This document shows, one piece after another, positions 41,529 to 50,564 of a stretch of DNA of 64,000 bases. The position numbers and the translations under genes were made by a program. The notes beneath the pieces were generated by a model. That model saw only the letters and a program-made list of their open reading frames with translations. It ran no database searches and was not told the DNA's origin. Source of the DNA: Pseudomonas nitroreducens NBRC 12694 (GTDB lineage Bacteria > Pseudomonadota > Gammaproteobacteria > Pseudomonadales > Pseudomonadaceae); assembly GCF_002091755.1 (NCBI RefSeq), contig NZ_BDAI01000007.1, positions 1 to 64,000 of the forward strand, written 5' to 3'. The first letter of the stretch is position 1. Every line of letters starts with the position of its first letter.

Positions 41529-43096
41529 AGCTGCACCTTGGAGAAATCCTGGCGACCGAAGGGGCTGACTGAATAACCCTTCACGTTCTGGCGGGTGAGC
41601 GCCGAGGCGGTCGGATGTGCCAACGGCAGCCACAGCGCCTGGTCGTGGATGATCTGCTGGGCCTGGTGGTACAGCGCGCTGCGCTTGGTCTGGTCGGCGA
41701 CTGCCTTGCCCTGGCTGATCAGGCCGTCGAGCTTCTCGTCGCAATGACGGGCGAAGTTGAGGCCGGACTTCACGCTGGCGCAGGAGAATTGCGGGGTGAG
41801 GAAGTTGTCCGGGTCGCCGTTGTCGCCGGCCCAGCCCATGAACAGCAGGTCATGCTCGCCGGCCTTGGCGCGGCGGATCAGCTCGCCCCATTCGATCACG
41901 CGGATCTCGGCCTGGATGCCGATCTGCGCCAGGTCCGCCTGCAGCAGTTGTGCGCCGACACTGGGATTGGGGTTGAGCAGGCTGCCGGAGGGGCGGGTCC
42001 AGAGGGTGGTCTTGAAGCCGTCCTTGTGTCCGGCTTCGGCCAGCAGCGCGCGGGCCTTGTCCAGGTCGCGCGGGTAGCCGGGGATGTCCTTGGCGTAGCT
42101 CCAGGTGTTGGGGGGGTAGATGCCGTCGGCGACGGTGGCACTGCCGGCGAACACGCTCTTGAGGTAGGTGCCCTTGTCGAAGGCAAGGTTGATCGCCTGG
42201 CGCACCTTGGGGTTGTCCAGCGGCGGGTGCTGGCTGTTGATGCCGACGAACGCGGTCATGAAGGCCGGGGTCTGCTCGACCTTGAGGTCGGCGCTCTTGG
42301 TCGCCGCCTCGACGTCCAGGGGCTTGGGCGACAGGGCGATCTGGCATTCGCCGCGCTTGAGCTTCTGCAGGCGCACACTGGCGTCCGGGGTGATGGCGAA
42401 CACGAGGTTATCCACAGCCGGCTTGCCGCCGAAGTACTCGGCGTTGGCGCTGTAGCGCACCACGGCGTCCTTCTGGAAGCGCTTGAAGACGAAGGGGCCG
42501 GTGCCGATCGGCTGGGCGTTGAGCTTCTCCGGGGTGCCGGCCTTCATCAGCTGGTCGGCGTACTCGGCCGAATAGATTGAGGCGAAGCCCATGCTGAGCA
42601 TTGCCAGGAAGGTCGCGTCCGGATGGTTGAGGGTGAAGCGCACATGGCGCTCATCGACCCTCTCCACGGCTTTTACCAGGCTCGGCAGCTGCATCGACTG
42701 GGCATGGGGGAAGCCGCTCTGCGCGACCTTGTGCCAGGGTTGGGCCGAGTCGAGCATGCGCTGGAAGCTGAACACCACGTCGTCGGCGCTCAGCGTGCGG
42801 CTGGGCTTGAAGTAGTCGGTGTGATGGAAGGCTACGCCGTCGCGCAACTGGAAGTCGTAGGTCAGGCCGTCATCGGAGACCTTCCAGCTTTCGGCCAGGC
42901 TCGGTACTACGGCGCCCTTTGCAGCATCGAAGTCCACCAGGCGATTCATCAGTACGTCGGCCGAGGCGTTGGTGGTGGTCAGCGAGTTGTACTGGACCAC
43001 GTCGAAGCCTTCGGGGCTGGCTTCGGTGCAGACACTCAGCGAGGCGGCACTGGCGAGGGCGGGAGAAAGAAAGAGGGCGAGAAGGGCAAGGCGCAT
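41525..43096 (-). CDS. Periplasmic peptide/dipeptide-binding protein (DppA/OppA type)
   Basis: 523 residues: signal peptide (1-18, LALLALFLSPALASA) and an SBP_bac_5 fold. Family signatures: CTEASPEGFDVVQYNSLTTTNASADVLMNRLVDFD at the N-terminus, SADDVVFSFQRML near 100-115, IGTGPFVFKRFQKD near 175, and NPKVRQAINLAFDKGTYLKSVF. No permease or ATPase genes lie nearby in this window, so it must work with components encoded elsewhere. Start 43096 follows CGGAGTC; the longer frame to 43150 is unlikely. Confidence 0.9.
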   Translation of the reverse strand: MRLALLALFLSPALASAASLSVCTEASPEGFDVVQYNSLTTTNASADVLMNRLVDFDAAKGAVVPSLAESWKVSDDGLTYDFQLRDGVAFHHTDYFKPSRTLSADDVVFSFQRMLDSAQPWHKVAQSGFPHAQSMQLPSLVKAVERVDERHVRFTLNHPDATFLAMLSMGFASIYSAEYADQLMKAGTPEKLNAQPIGTGPFVFKRFQKDAVVRYSANAEYFGGKPAVDNLVFAITPDASVRLQKLKRGECQIALSPKPLDVEAATKSADLKVEQTPAFMTAFVGINSQHPPLDNPKVRQAINLAFDKGTYLKSVFAGSATVADGIYPPNTWSYAKDIPGYPRDLDKARALLAEAGHKDGFKTTLWTRPSGSLLNPNPSVGAQLLQADLAQIGIQAEIRVIEWGELIRRAKAGEHDLLFMGWAGDNGDPDNFLTPQFSCASVKSGLNFARHCDEKLDGLISQGKAVADQTKRSALYHQAQQIIHDQALWLPLAHPTASALTRQNVKGYSVSPFGRQDFSKVQL

Positions 43097-43460
43097 GACG
43101 GACTCCGTGTAAGCTGGCAAGATGCCCATCCGCGAGGCTGGGCGGGTCATGCAAGGCTGTTGGCAGCCTCGAAGGAGCTACCCTAGACCAAGCCGCTGCC
43201 CGTCACAACGATGACAGGCGACGAACGGCACCAGTGCCGCGGCCCGCGGGGGCTGGCGTCGGCTTTTCCGAGTCATGCTTTCCCTTGCAGCGTGAAGTGA
43301 CTTTCTGATATAAAGCTGCGCTCTTTTCTGGGGCCCTGCCTGATCCTGCGACTCGATCGCGGCGAAGCGGCAGTTAAGACCCCGGTGAAACTGAGAATCC
43401 TATTGAGTTAAGCAGCCAACCCATGCCGGGTTTGGCATGTGGTTTACAGAGGGCTGAGCC
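43097..43460 (+). other. Intergenic region upstream of rpmB, with promoter
   Basis: 364 bases between the divergent peptide-binding gene and rpmB. The clearest signal is TTGCAG (43285-43290), an 18-base spacer and TATAAA (43309-43314), a strong sigma-70 promoter for the ribosomal operon, leaving a leader of about 140 bases before rpmB. The rest, nearer the peptide gene, shows no gene, only a stretch of GC-rich sequence around 43230-43265. Confidence 0.65.
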
Positions 43461-43697
43461 ATGTCGAGAGTTTGCCAAGTGACCGGTAAGGGTCCGGTTA
43501 CCGGGAATAACATTTCCCACGCACACAACAAAACCCGTCGCCGTTTCCTGCCGAACCTGCAGCATCACCGTTTCTGGGTTGAATCCGAGAAGCGCTTCGT
43601 GCGTCTGCGCGTTTCCGCCAAAGGCATGCGTATCATCGACAAGCGTGGCATCGAGGCCGTTCTGAACGACCTGCGCGCCCGCGGCGAAAAATTCTAA
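43461..43697 (+). CDS. rpmB: 50S ribosomal protein L28
   Basis: 78 residues: SRVCQVTGKGPVTGNNISHAHNKTRRRFLPNLQHHRFWVESEKRFVRLRVSAKGMRIIDKRGIE. Entire length matches the L28 family. First gene of the rpmB-rpmG pair. Confidence 0.98.
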   Translation: MSRVCQVTGKGPVTGNNISHAHNKTRRRFLPNLQHHRFWVESEKRFVRLRVSAKGMRIIDKRGIEAVLNDLRARGEKF

Positions 43698-43709
43698 GGA
43701 GCTGCAGTC

Positions 43710-43865
43710 ATGCGCGAACTGATCCGTTTGGTGTCCAGCGCCGGTACCGGCCACTTCTACACCACCGACAAGAACAAGCGTACCAAGCCTGAGAAAATCG
43801 AGATCAAGAAATACGATCCGGTTGTTCGCAAGCACGTGATCTACAAGGAAGCCAAGATCAAGTAA
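43710..43865 (+). CDS. rpmG: 50S ribosomal protein L33
   Basis: 51 residues, MRELIRLVSSAGTGHFYTTDKNKRTKPEKIEIKKYDPVVRKHVIYKEAKIK. This is the zinc-free form without the four cysteines. It follows rpmB by 12 bases with AAGGAG before the ATG. Confidence 0.97.
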   Translation: MRELIRLVSSAGTGHFYTTDKNKRTKPEKIEIKKYDPVVRKHVIYKEAKIK

Positions 43866-43886
43866 TTGATCTTCGCCCTTGTGAAG

Positions 43887-43914
43887 AAACCCGCCCCTTG
43901 TGGCGGGTTTTTTC
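43887..43914 (+). terminator. Terminator after rpmG
   Basis: AAACCCGCC (43887-43895), CCTTGT loop and GGCGGGTTT (43902-43910) followed by further Ts. Strong Rho-independent terminator. A weaker stem GCGGTT/AACCGC (43921-43926, 43935-43940) follows. Confidence 0.95.
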
Positions 43915-43944
43915 TTGCCCGCGGTTTCTGACGGAACCGCAGGC

Positions 43945-43974
43945 AAAAAAAGCCCGCCGATCGGCGGGCTTTTT
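43945..43974. terminator. Palindromic terminator for the cupin gene
   Basis: AGCCCGCCGA and TCGGCGGGCT (43951-43970) form a perfect 20-bp palindrome between an A-run (43945-43951) and a T-run (43970-43974). It terminates the cupin gene on the minus strand and can act as a second stop for rpmBG. Confidence 0.92.
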
Positions 43975-43987
43975 CATGTTCGGTGGA

Positions 43988-44350
43988 TCAGGCCTTCTGC
44001 TCGAAGATCACGTAGACCTTGCGGCATGGCTCCAGCACTTCCCAGGTGCCACTGAAGCCGGCGGGGATGACGAAGCGGTCGCCGACGCGCACGGTCTTGG
44101 CGCCGCCATTGGCGTCACGGATCACCGACACGCCCTGGAGAATCTCGCAGTACTCGTGCTCGGTGTAGCTGACGTTCCAGTGGCCGGGCTCGCCTTCCCA
44201 GATGCCCACGTTGAACTGGCCGCAGTCGCTGGCGTAGTGGTTGCGCACGTTCTGCGCCGGGTCGCCCTTGATGATGCGGTCCGGGGCGGGGCGGTAGTGT
44301 TCGGGGGCGGTGGTGGCCTGGGCGAAATCGACGATCTGCTCGACGTTCAT
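43988..44350 (-). CDS. Cupin domain protein
   Basis: 120 residues, a single small cupin (Cupin_3 type). The metal-site residues appear in HWNVSYTEHEYCEILQGVSVIRD (His and Glu) and DRFVIPAGFSGTWEVLEP. Such proteins bind small metabolites or act as isomerases or dioxygenases, and occur near amino acid and polyamine genes. It is divergent from kauB, which suggests a role in polyamine-derived metabolism, but this is only by context. Confidence 0.83.
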   Translation of the reverse strand: MNVEQIVDFAQATTAPEHYRPAPDRIIKGDPAQNVRNHYASDCGQFNVGIWEGEPGHWNVSYTEHEYCEILQGVSVIRDANGGAKTVRVGDRFVIPAGFSGTWEVLEPCRKVYVIFEQKA

Positions 44351-44653
44351 GGCGGTCTCGGTTCTTTAGAGTTGTAGGCGAGAGTGCGTGCGGGCACGCG
44401 CAGCGCTGTTGGTTATTTACTCCGAAGCGGCTGTCGGAAAACCATCAGCCGACGAATCAGGGCAGTCTATGTTTAATAAAACGAACGTGACAAGGCCATT
44501 TGGCCGCTTAGTGTAAAAAATATTGAAAATTGGCTGCCTCCGGTTTAGGGTTGCCAACAGCATGCGTTTGCTCCGCCTTGCGGAATATTTGACAGCGCGC
44601 CCACGCCGGGCGCCTGCACCTGAATAAGTACATTAATAAGAGGACACGTTGTC
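44351..44653 (+). other. Regulatory region between cupin gene and kauB
   Basis: 303 bases. AT-rich patches occur at about 44470-44490 (TTTAATAAAA) and 44513-44535 (GTGTAAAAAATATTGAAAA), unlike the GC-rich surroundings; these are the likely promoter and operator positions for kauB. A short stem CGGCTG/CAGCCG lies at 44428-44451. AAGAGGAC stands before the kauB ATG. I could not identify a clear -24/-12 promoter. Confidence 0.5.
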
Positions 44654-46147
44654 ATGGGTACCCTCACTCGCGCCGATTGGGAAGCTCGCGCCAAGGACCT
44701 GAAGATCGAAGGCCGCGCCTTCGTCAACGGTGAATACGTCGACGCCGCATCCGGCGCCACCTTCGACTGCATCAGCCCTGTGGATGGCCGCTTCCTGGCC
44801 AAGGTCGCCAGCTGCGACCTGGCCGATGCCGAAAGTGCCGTGCAGGTTGCCCGTGCTGCCTTCGACTCCGGCGTGTGGTCGCGCCTGGCCCCGGCCAAGC
44901 GCAAGAAGGTCATGATCCGCTTCTCCGAGCTGCTGCTGGAGAACGCCGAGGAACTGGCCCTGCTGGAAACCCTCGACATGGGCAAGCCGATCAGCGACTC
45001 GCTGAGCATCGACGTATCCAGCGCCGCCAACAGCCTGCGCTGGAGCGGTGAGGCGATCGACAAGATCTACGACGAAGTCGCTGCCACTGCCCACAACGAA
45101 CTGGGCCTGGTCACCCGCGAGCCGGTCGGCGTCGTCGCCGCCATCGTGCCGTGGAACTTCCCGCTGCTGATGACCTGCTGGAAGCTCGGCCCGGCGCTGA
45201 CCACCGGTAACTCGGTGATCCTCAAGCCTTCCGAGAAGTCCCCGCTGACCGGTATCCGTATCGCCCAGCTGGCCATCGAGGCCGGCATCCCGAAAGGCGT
45301 GTTCAACGTCCTGCCGGGCTTCGGCCACACCGTAGGCAAGGCCCTGGCCCTGCACATGGACGTCGACACCCTGGTGTTCACCGGTTCGACCAAGATCGCC
45401 AAGCAGCTGATGATCTACGCGGGCGAATCCAACATGAAGCGCGTCTGGCTGGAAGCCGGCGGCAAGAGCCCGAACATCGTCTTCGCTGACGCGCCGGACC
45501 TGAAAGCCGCTGCCGAAGCCGCTGCCAGCGCCATCGCCTTCAACCAGGGCGAAGTCTGCACCGCTGGCTCGCGCCTGCTGGTAGAGAAGTCGATCAAGGC
45601 CGAGTTCGTGCCGATGGTCGTCGAAGCCATCAAGGCCTGGAAGCCGGGCAACCCGCTGGACCCGGAAACCAACGTCGGTGCGCTGGTCGACACCACCCAG
45701 ATGAACAACGTGCTGAGCTACATCCAGGCTGGCCACGACGACGGCGCCAAGCTGGTGGCCGGCGGCAAGCGCACCCTGGAAGAGACTGGCGGCACCTACG
45801 TCGAGCCGACCATCTTCGACGGCGTGACCAACGCCATGCGCATCGCCCGTGAAGAGATCTTCGGCCCGGTGCTGTCGGTCATCGAGTTCACCGATGCCGA
45901 AGAAGCCGTGCGCATCGCCAACGACACTCCGTACGGCCTGGCCGCCGCGGTGTGGACCAGCGACCTGTCCAAGGCCCACCTGACCGCCAAGGCGCTGCGC
46001 GCCGGCAGCGTGTGGGTGAACCAGTACGACGGCGGCGACATGACCGCTCCGTTCGGCGGCTTCAAGCAGTCCGGCAACGGCCGCGACAAGTCGCTGCACG
46101 CGTTCGACAAGTACACCGAGCTGAAAGCCACCTGGATCAAACTCTGA
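44654..46147 (+). CDS. kauB: Aldehyde dehydrogenase of polyamine catabolism (KauB/PauC)
   Basis: 497-residue NAD-dependent aldehyde dehydrogenase. NAD site PWNFPLLMTCWKLGPAL and GSTKIAKQL; catalytic Glu in LEAGGKSPN and nucleophile Cys near 302 in FNQGEVCTAGSR. It resembles PuuC and oxidises gamma-glutamyl-gamma-aminobutyraldehyde and 4-guanidinobutyraldehyde-type substrates. Its neighbours, a gamma-glutamylpolyamine oxidase and PauR-type regulator, support the assignment. No transaminase gene lies beside it here. Confidence 0.92.
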   Translation: MGTLTRADWEARAKDLKIEGRAFVNGEYVDAASGATFDCISPVDGRFLAKVASCDLADAESAVQVARAAFDSGVWSRLAPAKRKKVMIRFSELLLENAEELALLETLDMGKPISDSLSIDVSSAANSLRWSGEAIDKIYDEVAATAHNELGLVTREPVGVVAAIVPWNFPLLMTCWKLGPALTTGNSVILKPSEKSPLTGIRIAQLAIEAGIPKGVFNVLPGFGHTVGKALALHMDVDTLVFTGSTKIAKQLMIYAGESNMKRVWLEAGGKSPNIVFADAPDLKAAAEAAASAIAFNQGEVCTAGSRLLVEKSIKAEFVPMVVEAIKAWKPGNPLDPETNVGALVDTTQMNNVLSYIQAGHDDGAKLVAGGKRTLEETGGTYVEPTIFDGVTNAMRIAREEIFGPVLSVIEFTDAEEAVRIANDTPYGLAAAVWTSDLSKAHLTAKALRAGSVWVNQYDGGDMTAPFGGFKQSGNGRDKSLHAFDKYTELKATWIKL

Positions 46148-46207
46148 TCCTCGGCTGAAGCAGGTCGGCCCCGATCCAGGGGCCGGCTCTGACAAAGAGC
46201 CACACCC

Positions 46208-46240
46208 GCGGCCGGGTTTCCCTCAGGGAAACCCGGCCGC
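46208..46240 (+). terminator. Long GC hairpin after kauB
   Basis: GCGGCCGGGTTTCCC (46208-46222) and GGGAAACCCGGCCGC (46226-46240) form a perfect 15-bp stem around TCA. No T-run follows, but a stem this stable should halt or shield the transcript between kauB and the MFS gene. Confidence 0.75.
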
Positions 46241-46304
46241 TGTGCATTGCGCATCGGGCACCCTCGCGCCTGGCGTGCGCTCCGGATGGAACGGGAGAAA
46301 GACA

Positions 46305-47474
46305 ATGCGTTGGGGTCCTTATTTTGCTGTGTGTGCTGCCGTGATCAGCATCGGTCTGGCCCTGGGCCTGACCATGCCGCTGGTTTCTCTGCGCCTGGAG
46401 AGCTGGGGTTACGGCAACTTCGCTATCGGCGTCATGGCGTCCACGCCTGCGGTGGGCGTACTGCTGGGCGCAATGATCGCCGGCCGCCTCGCCGCGCGTG
46501 TCGGTACACCGCTACTGATGCGCATCTGCCTGATTTCCGGGGCCTTCTCGGTGGGCCTGCTGGCGTTGCTGCAGAGCTATCCGGTCTGGCTGATCCTGCG
46601 CCTGCTGATCGGTGTGCAGCTGACCGTCGTGTTCATCCTCGGGGAGAGCTGGATCAACCAGCTGGCCATCGAGAAGTGGCGCGGCCGCCTGGTCGCCCTC
46701 TATGGCACCGGCTATGCGCTGAGCCAGCTGTCCGGCCCGGTGCTGCTGACCTTCATCGGCACCGCCGACGACCTTGGTTTCTGGTTCAGCGTCTGCCTGC
46801 TGGTGGGTGGTTCCCTGTTGCTGCTCGGCCGCACCGGCGCGCCCAAGGTCGACCCGCACAGTGCCAACGGCCGCGGGCTGTTCAGCTTCTGCGCCCAGCT
46901 TCCGGCGATTGCCTGGGCGGTGGTGCTGTTCGCCGGCTTCGAGGCCATGATCCTCACCTTGCTGCCGGTGTATGGCATCCAGCAGGGCTTCACCCAGGCC
47001 GTGGCACTGGCGATGGTGAGCACCGTGGTGGTCGGCGATGCACTGCTGCAACTGCCCATCGGCTGGCTGGCCGACCGCATCTCCCGGCAGACGTTGTTCA
47101 AGGGCTGCGGCATCGTGCTGTTCCTCAGCAGCCTGGCCATGCCTCTGCTGCTGCAGCACATCGCCATCTGGCCGATCCTGGTGCTTTTCGGTGCCAGTGC
47201 AGGCGGGCTGTTCACCCTGTCGCTGATCCTGATTGGCGAGCGTTATCGCGATGATGCGCTGGTTCGCGCCAACGCGCATGTCGCTCAGCTGTGGGGGATA
47301 GGCTGCCTGATCGGCCCCCTGGCGACCGGCGCGGCCAGCCAGTGGATCAGCGGCCATGCACTGCCACTGGTGATGGCGCTGGGCGCTGCGGGGTTCGTGG
47401 TGCTGGTGTCCTATCGCGGTTTGCCGCCGGTGATGCGCGCGACCGACGCCGAGCTGCAGCAGGAGCGCTCCTAG
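46305..47474 (+). CDS. MFS transporter (YcaD type)
   Basis: 389 residues, about 12 helices. Starts MRWGPYFAVCAAVISIGLALGLTMPLVSLRLESWGYGNFAIGVM; the MFS motif near GWLADRISRQTLF lies between the two halves. Related to E. coli YcaD. Substrate unknown; its place among polyamine genes suggests transport of a related compound. GGGAGAAAG precedes the ATG; the frame also opens at 46242. Its TAG stop shares the CTAG tetranucleotide with the convergent gene. Confidence 0.87.
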   Translation: MRWGPYFAVCAAVISIGLALGLTMPLVSLRLESWGYGNFAIGVMASTPAVGVLLGAMIAGRLAARVGTPLLMRICLISGAFSVGLLALLQSYPVWLILRLLIGVQLTVVFILGESWINQLAIEKWRGRLVALYGTGYALSQLSGPVLLTFIGTADDLGFWFSVCLLVGGSLLLLGRTGAPKVDPHSANGRGLFSFCAQLPAIAWAVVLFAGFEAMILTLLPVYGIQQGFTQAVALAMVSTVVVGDALLQLPIGWLADRISRQTLFKGCGIVLFLSSLAMPLLLQHIAIWPILVLFGASAGGLFTLSLILIGERYRDDALVRANAHVAQLWGIGCLIGPLATGAASQWISGHALPLVMALGAAGFVVLVSYRGLPPVMRATDAELQQERS

Positions 47475-49024
47475 AGCATCTTCTCCAGCCCGATGGCGCC
47501 GGCGATCCATACGTTGAGCCGGCGCCAGACGTTGCCCGGCTCACGGTCCAGCGCCACCCGCTTGCCGCCACGCTCCTCGATCCAGATCAGCTTCGGCGGC
47601 TCGCTGCCCGGCGCTATCTTCACCTGGTAGCTGACGCTGGGCGACATGCTCGCCAGCGCCAGGCGGCGCACCTGGTCGGCCAGTTCCGGGCTGTCGACTA
47701 TAATGCCGACCTCGGTGTTCCACAGCACCGAGCGCGGGTCGAAGTTCAGCGAGCCGACGAACACCTTCTGCTGGTCGAACACCGCCGCCTTGCTGTGCAG
47801 GCTGGCACTGCTCGACCCGCGCACCATCCACGGCGCTCCGGAGAGGCGCTGGTCCGGGTCGGCGCGCAGCTCGTAGAGCTTCACCCCGTGCTCCAGCAGC
47901 TCCAGGCGGTAGGGCGCGTAACCGGCGTGCACGGCCGGCACGTCGGTGGCTTCCAGCGAGTTGGTCAGCAGGCGCACGCTGACGCCGCTTTCGGCACGCT
48001 GGGTCAGGTAGTCGACGCCGGCGCTGGTCGGCACGAAGTAGGCCGAGACCAGGATCAGCTCCTTCGACACTTCGTCGAACAGCGGTTGCAACTGGGTGCT
48101 GAGCAACTGCTCGCCTTTCGGATCGCCCTGGTCGAGTACCTTCAGTGGCGTATCCCAGACCGCCTTTCCCGGCGCCCAGACCAGGTCGTCCAGCCAGTTC
48201 TGCAGATGCGGGCGGTCACTGTTGCGATTCAGCCGGGCGATATAGCTGGAGCTCTTCACCCGCTCCTTCGCCAGGTAGTGATCCAGCTTGCGGCGCATGC
48301 GATTGAGCTCGTCGAGATCCGGCTCGCCCCACAGGTAGTCCTCGATGGGCCGGCTGATGCGGCTGTTCCAGTACTGGTCGAAGCTCTGCCCCAGCGATTG
48401 CGCTACCGGGCCGACACCCATCAGGTCGAGGTCGCTGAAGTTCATCTCGGCCTTGGCGTCGAAGTACTCGTCGCCCAGGTTGCGGCCGCCGACGATGGCC
48501 ACGCTGTTGTCCGCCAGCAGCAACTTGTTGTGCATTCGCCGATGCTGCTCGGAGAGGTTGAACAGCCGACCGAGGTTGCGCGTGACGCCGGTACTGCGGC
48601 CCAGGTGCAGCGGATTGAACAGGCGCACCTGAATGTTCGGATGGGCGGCGAGGGCGCCCAGTTCGTAGTCCCAGCCATCGCTGCTGGTGTCGTCGATCAG
48701 GATGCGCACGCGCACGCCGCGATCTGCCGCGTGCAGCAGTTCGCGGATCAGCGCGCGGGTGGTGAGACCGTCGTGGACGATGTAGTACTGGACGTCGAGG
48801 CTGCGCTGGGCCTTGCGGATCAGTTCGGCGCGGGCGAGGAAGGCGTCGACGCTGGACGCCAGCAGGTGGAAGCCGGACTGGCCGGGATGGGCGGCGGCGC
48901 GCTCGCTGATCTGATTGTCCAGCCGCGTGCCCTGCACCGGCAGCACGTGCGAGGGCTCGGGCGGCGGCGCGCTGGCGCAGCCACCCAGGGCCAGAAGGAT
49001 CAGCAGGAGCAGGCGTGGAAGCAA
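47471..49024 (-). CDS. Phospholipase D-family lipoprotein (cardiolipin-synthase-like)
   Basis: 517 residues. Lipobox LLALGGC (Cys 16) gives a lipoprotein. Two PLD catalytic HKD motifs are intact: HNKLLLADNSVAIVGGRNLGDEYF near 165 and HSKAAVFDQQKVFVGSLNFDPRS near 410. This matches the ClsC / YmdC-type synthases that move phosphatidyl groups, or phosphodiesterases of the envelope. The neighbouring oxidase gene ends 68 bases upstream of its start. Confidence 0.9.
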   Translation of the reverse strand: MLPRLLLLILLALGGCASAPPPEPSHVLPVQGTRLDNQISERAAAHPGQSGFHLLASSVDAFLARAELIRKAQRSLDVQYYIVHDGLTTRALIRELLHAADRGVRVRILIDDTSSDGWDYELGALAAHPNIQVRLFNPLHLGRSTGVTRNLGRLFNLSEQHRRMHNKLLLADNSVAIVGGRNLGDEYFDAKAEMNFSDLDLMGVGPVAQSLGQSFDQYWNSRISRPIEDYLWGEPDLDELNRMRRKLDHYLAKERVKSSSYIARLNRNSDRPHLQNWLDDLVWAPGKAVWDTPLKVLDQGDPKGEQLLSTQLQPLFDEVSKELILVSAYFVPTSAGVDYLTQRAESGVSVRLLTNSLEATDVPAVHAGYAPYRLELLEHGVKLYELRADPDQRLSGAPWMVRGSSSASLHSKAAVFDQQKVFVGSLNFDPRSVLWNTEVGIIVDSPELADQVRRLALASMSPSVSYQVKIAPGSEPPKLIWIEERGGKRVALDREPGNVWRRLNVWIAGAIGLEKML

Positions 49025-49092
49025 AGAGGAGTCTCCGACAAGCCCGCCGGTGACGGGCTGCGGAAGATTCTAGCCGCTGCAGCGCGCAGGGG

Positions 49093-50412
49093 TCAGCCGC
49101 CGAGGGTTTCCTTGAAGCGGTACCAGGCCATGCCCAGGGCCAGCAATGGCGAGCGCAGCAGCTTGCCGCCGGGGAAGGTGATGTGCGGCACCTTGGCGAA
49201 CAGCTCGAAGCCGCTGCCCTGCTGGCCGGCAATGGCCTCGGCGAGCAGCTTGCCGGCCAGGTGCGTGGCGTTCACCCCGTGGCCGGCATAGGCCTGGGCG
49301 AAGTACACATTGGGCTGGTCCGGCAGGCGGCCGATCTGCGGCAGGCGGTTGGCGCCGATGCCGATCATGCCGCCCCACTGGTAGTCGATGCGCAGGTTTT
49401 CCAGGTGCGGGAAGACCTTGAGCATCTTCGGTCGCATATAGGCGGCGATGTCCGCCGGGTCGCGCCCGGAGTAATGGCAGGCGCCGCCGAACAGCAGGCG
49501 GTTGTCGGCGGAGAGACGGTAGTAGTCCAGCGCCACACGCTGGTCGCACACGGCCATGTTCTGCGGCAGAAGCGCATGGGCCTGTTCGGCGGACAGCGGC
49601 TCGGTGGCGATGACGTAGCTGCCGGCAGGCAGCACCTTGCCGTCGAGGTAGGGATTCAGACGGTTCTGGTAAGCGTTGCAGGCGATCACCAGGGACTTGG
49701 TGCGCACACTGCTCTGGGCGGTACGCACGCGCACTTCGCTGCCGTAGTCGATGCCGGTGACGGCGGAGTTCTCGAACAGCTTCACGCCCAGGCTCTGCGC
49801 CGCGGCCGCTTCGCCCAAGGCGAGGTTGAGCGGGTGCAGGTGGCCCGAGCCCATGTCCACCATGCCGCCGACATAGAGGTCGGAGCCGACGATGGAGCGC
49901 ATTTCCTCCTTCGGGACCATGCGCAGTTCATGGCGGTAGCCGAGGCCCTTCAGTTCGTCGAAGTCTTCCTGGAAGCCTTCGACGTCGGAAGGCTTGTTGG
50001 CCAGGTCGCAGTAGCCCCAGGTCAGGTCGCAGTCGATGGCGTACTGCTCGACGCGGCGACGGACGATTTCCACCGCCTCCAGGCCCATCAGCTTGATGGC
50101 ATGGACGCCTTCGGCACCGATCACCGGCTCGAATTGCTCCAGGCCATGGCCGACGCCGCGGATCAGTTGGCCGCCGTTGCGGCCGCTGGCGCCCCAGCCG
50201 ATCTGGTGGGCTTCCAGCAGGATCACCGAGAACCCGCGCTCGGCCAGTTCGATGGCCGTGTTCAGCCCGGAGAAACCTCCGCCGATGATGCACACGTCGG
50301 CCCTTTCCTCGCCGGCCAGGGGCGGTACTTCGAGGCGCCGATTGACGCTCGCGGCATAGTAGGACGGGGCGTGGCGGTCGGTGTGTACCGGCTGGTGAAC
50401 GCGGGCGTTCAT
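49093..50412 (-). CDS. puuB: Gamma-glutamylpolyamine oxidase (PuuB/PauB type)
   Basis: 439-residue FAD-dependent amine oxidase of the DAO family. FAD-binding VCIIGGGFSGLNTAIELAERGFSVILLEAHQIGWGASGRNGGQL, C-terminal FAD contact IGANRLPQIGRLPDQPNVYFAQAYAGHGVNATHLAG. It oxidises gamma-glutamylputrescine (or a longer analogue) to the aldehyde, which KauB then oxidises. In P. aeruginosa the gene in this position is pauB4. An AT-rich palindrome TAAAATTTTA (50439-50448) lies just upstream and may be part of its operator. Confidence 0.88.
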   Translation of the reverse strand: MNARVHQPVHTDRHAPSYYAASVNRRLEVPPLAGEERADVCIIGGGFSGLNTAIELAERGFSVILLEAHQIGWGASGRNGGQLIRGVGHGLEQFEPVIGAEGVHAIKLMGLEAVEIVRRRVEQYAIDCDLTWGYCDLANKPSDVEGFQEDFDELKGLGYRHELRMVPKEEMRSIVGSDLYVGGMVDMGSGHLHPLNLALGEAAAAQSLGVKLFENSAVTGIDYGSEVRVRTAQSSVRTKSLVIACNAYQNRLNPYLDGKVLPAGSYVIATEPLSAEQAHALLPQNMAVCDQRVALDYYRLSADNRLLFGGACHYSGRDPADIAAYMRPKMLKVFPHLENLRIDYQWGGMIGIGANRLPQIGRLPDQPNVYFAQAYAGHGVNATHLAGKLLAEAIAGQQGSGFELFAKVPHITFPGGKLLRSPLLALGMAWYRFKETLGG

Positions 50413-50438
50413 GTGCGATATCCTGATTTTTGTGTTGT

Positions 50439-50448
50439 TAAAATTTTA
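50439..50448. promoter_or_regulatory. AT-rich palindrome upstream of puuB
   Basis: TAAAATTTTA is a perfect 10-base palindrome 27 bases before the puuB ATG (minus strand), set in a T-rich stretch. A regulator site or a promoter element is plausible; the protein that binds it cannot be named from sequence. Confidence 0.4.
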
Positions 50449-50564
50449 CGCAGGATAAACGCCGACTTCCCGCCCAGCCAATAGGCAGCGGCGCAAAAAA
50501 CGCCGGGAAGTCGTAAATAAACTCGATGAGCCTGCCGCGAACGGCGGGGAGTCAGTCCGGCTAT

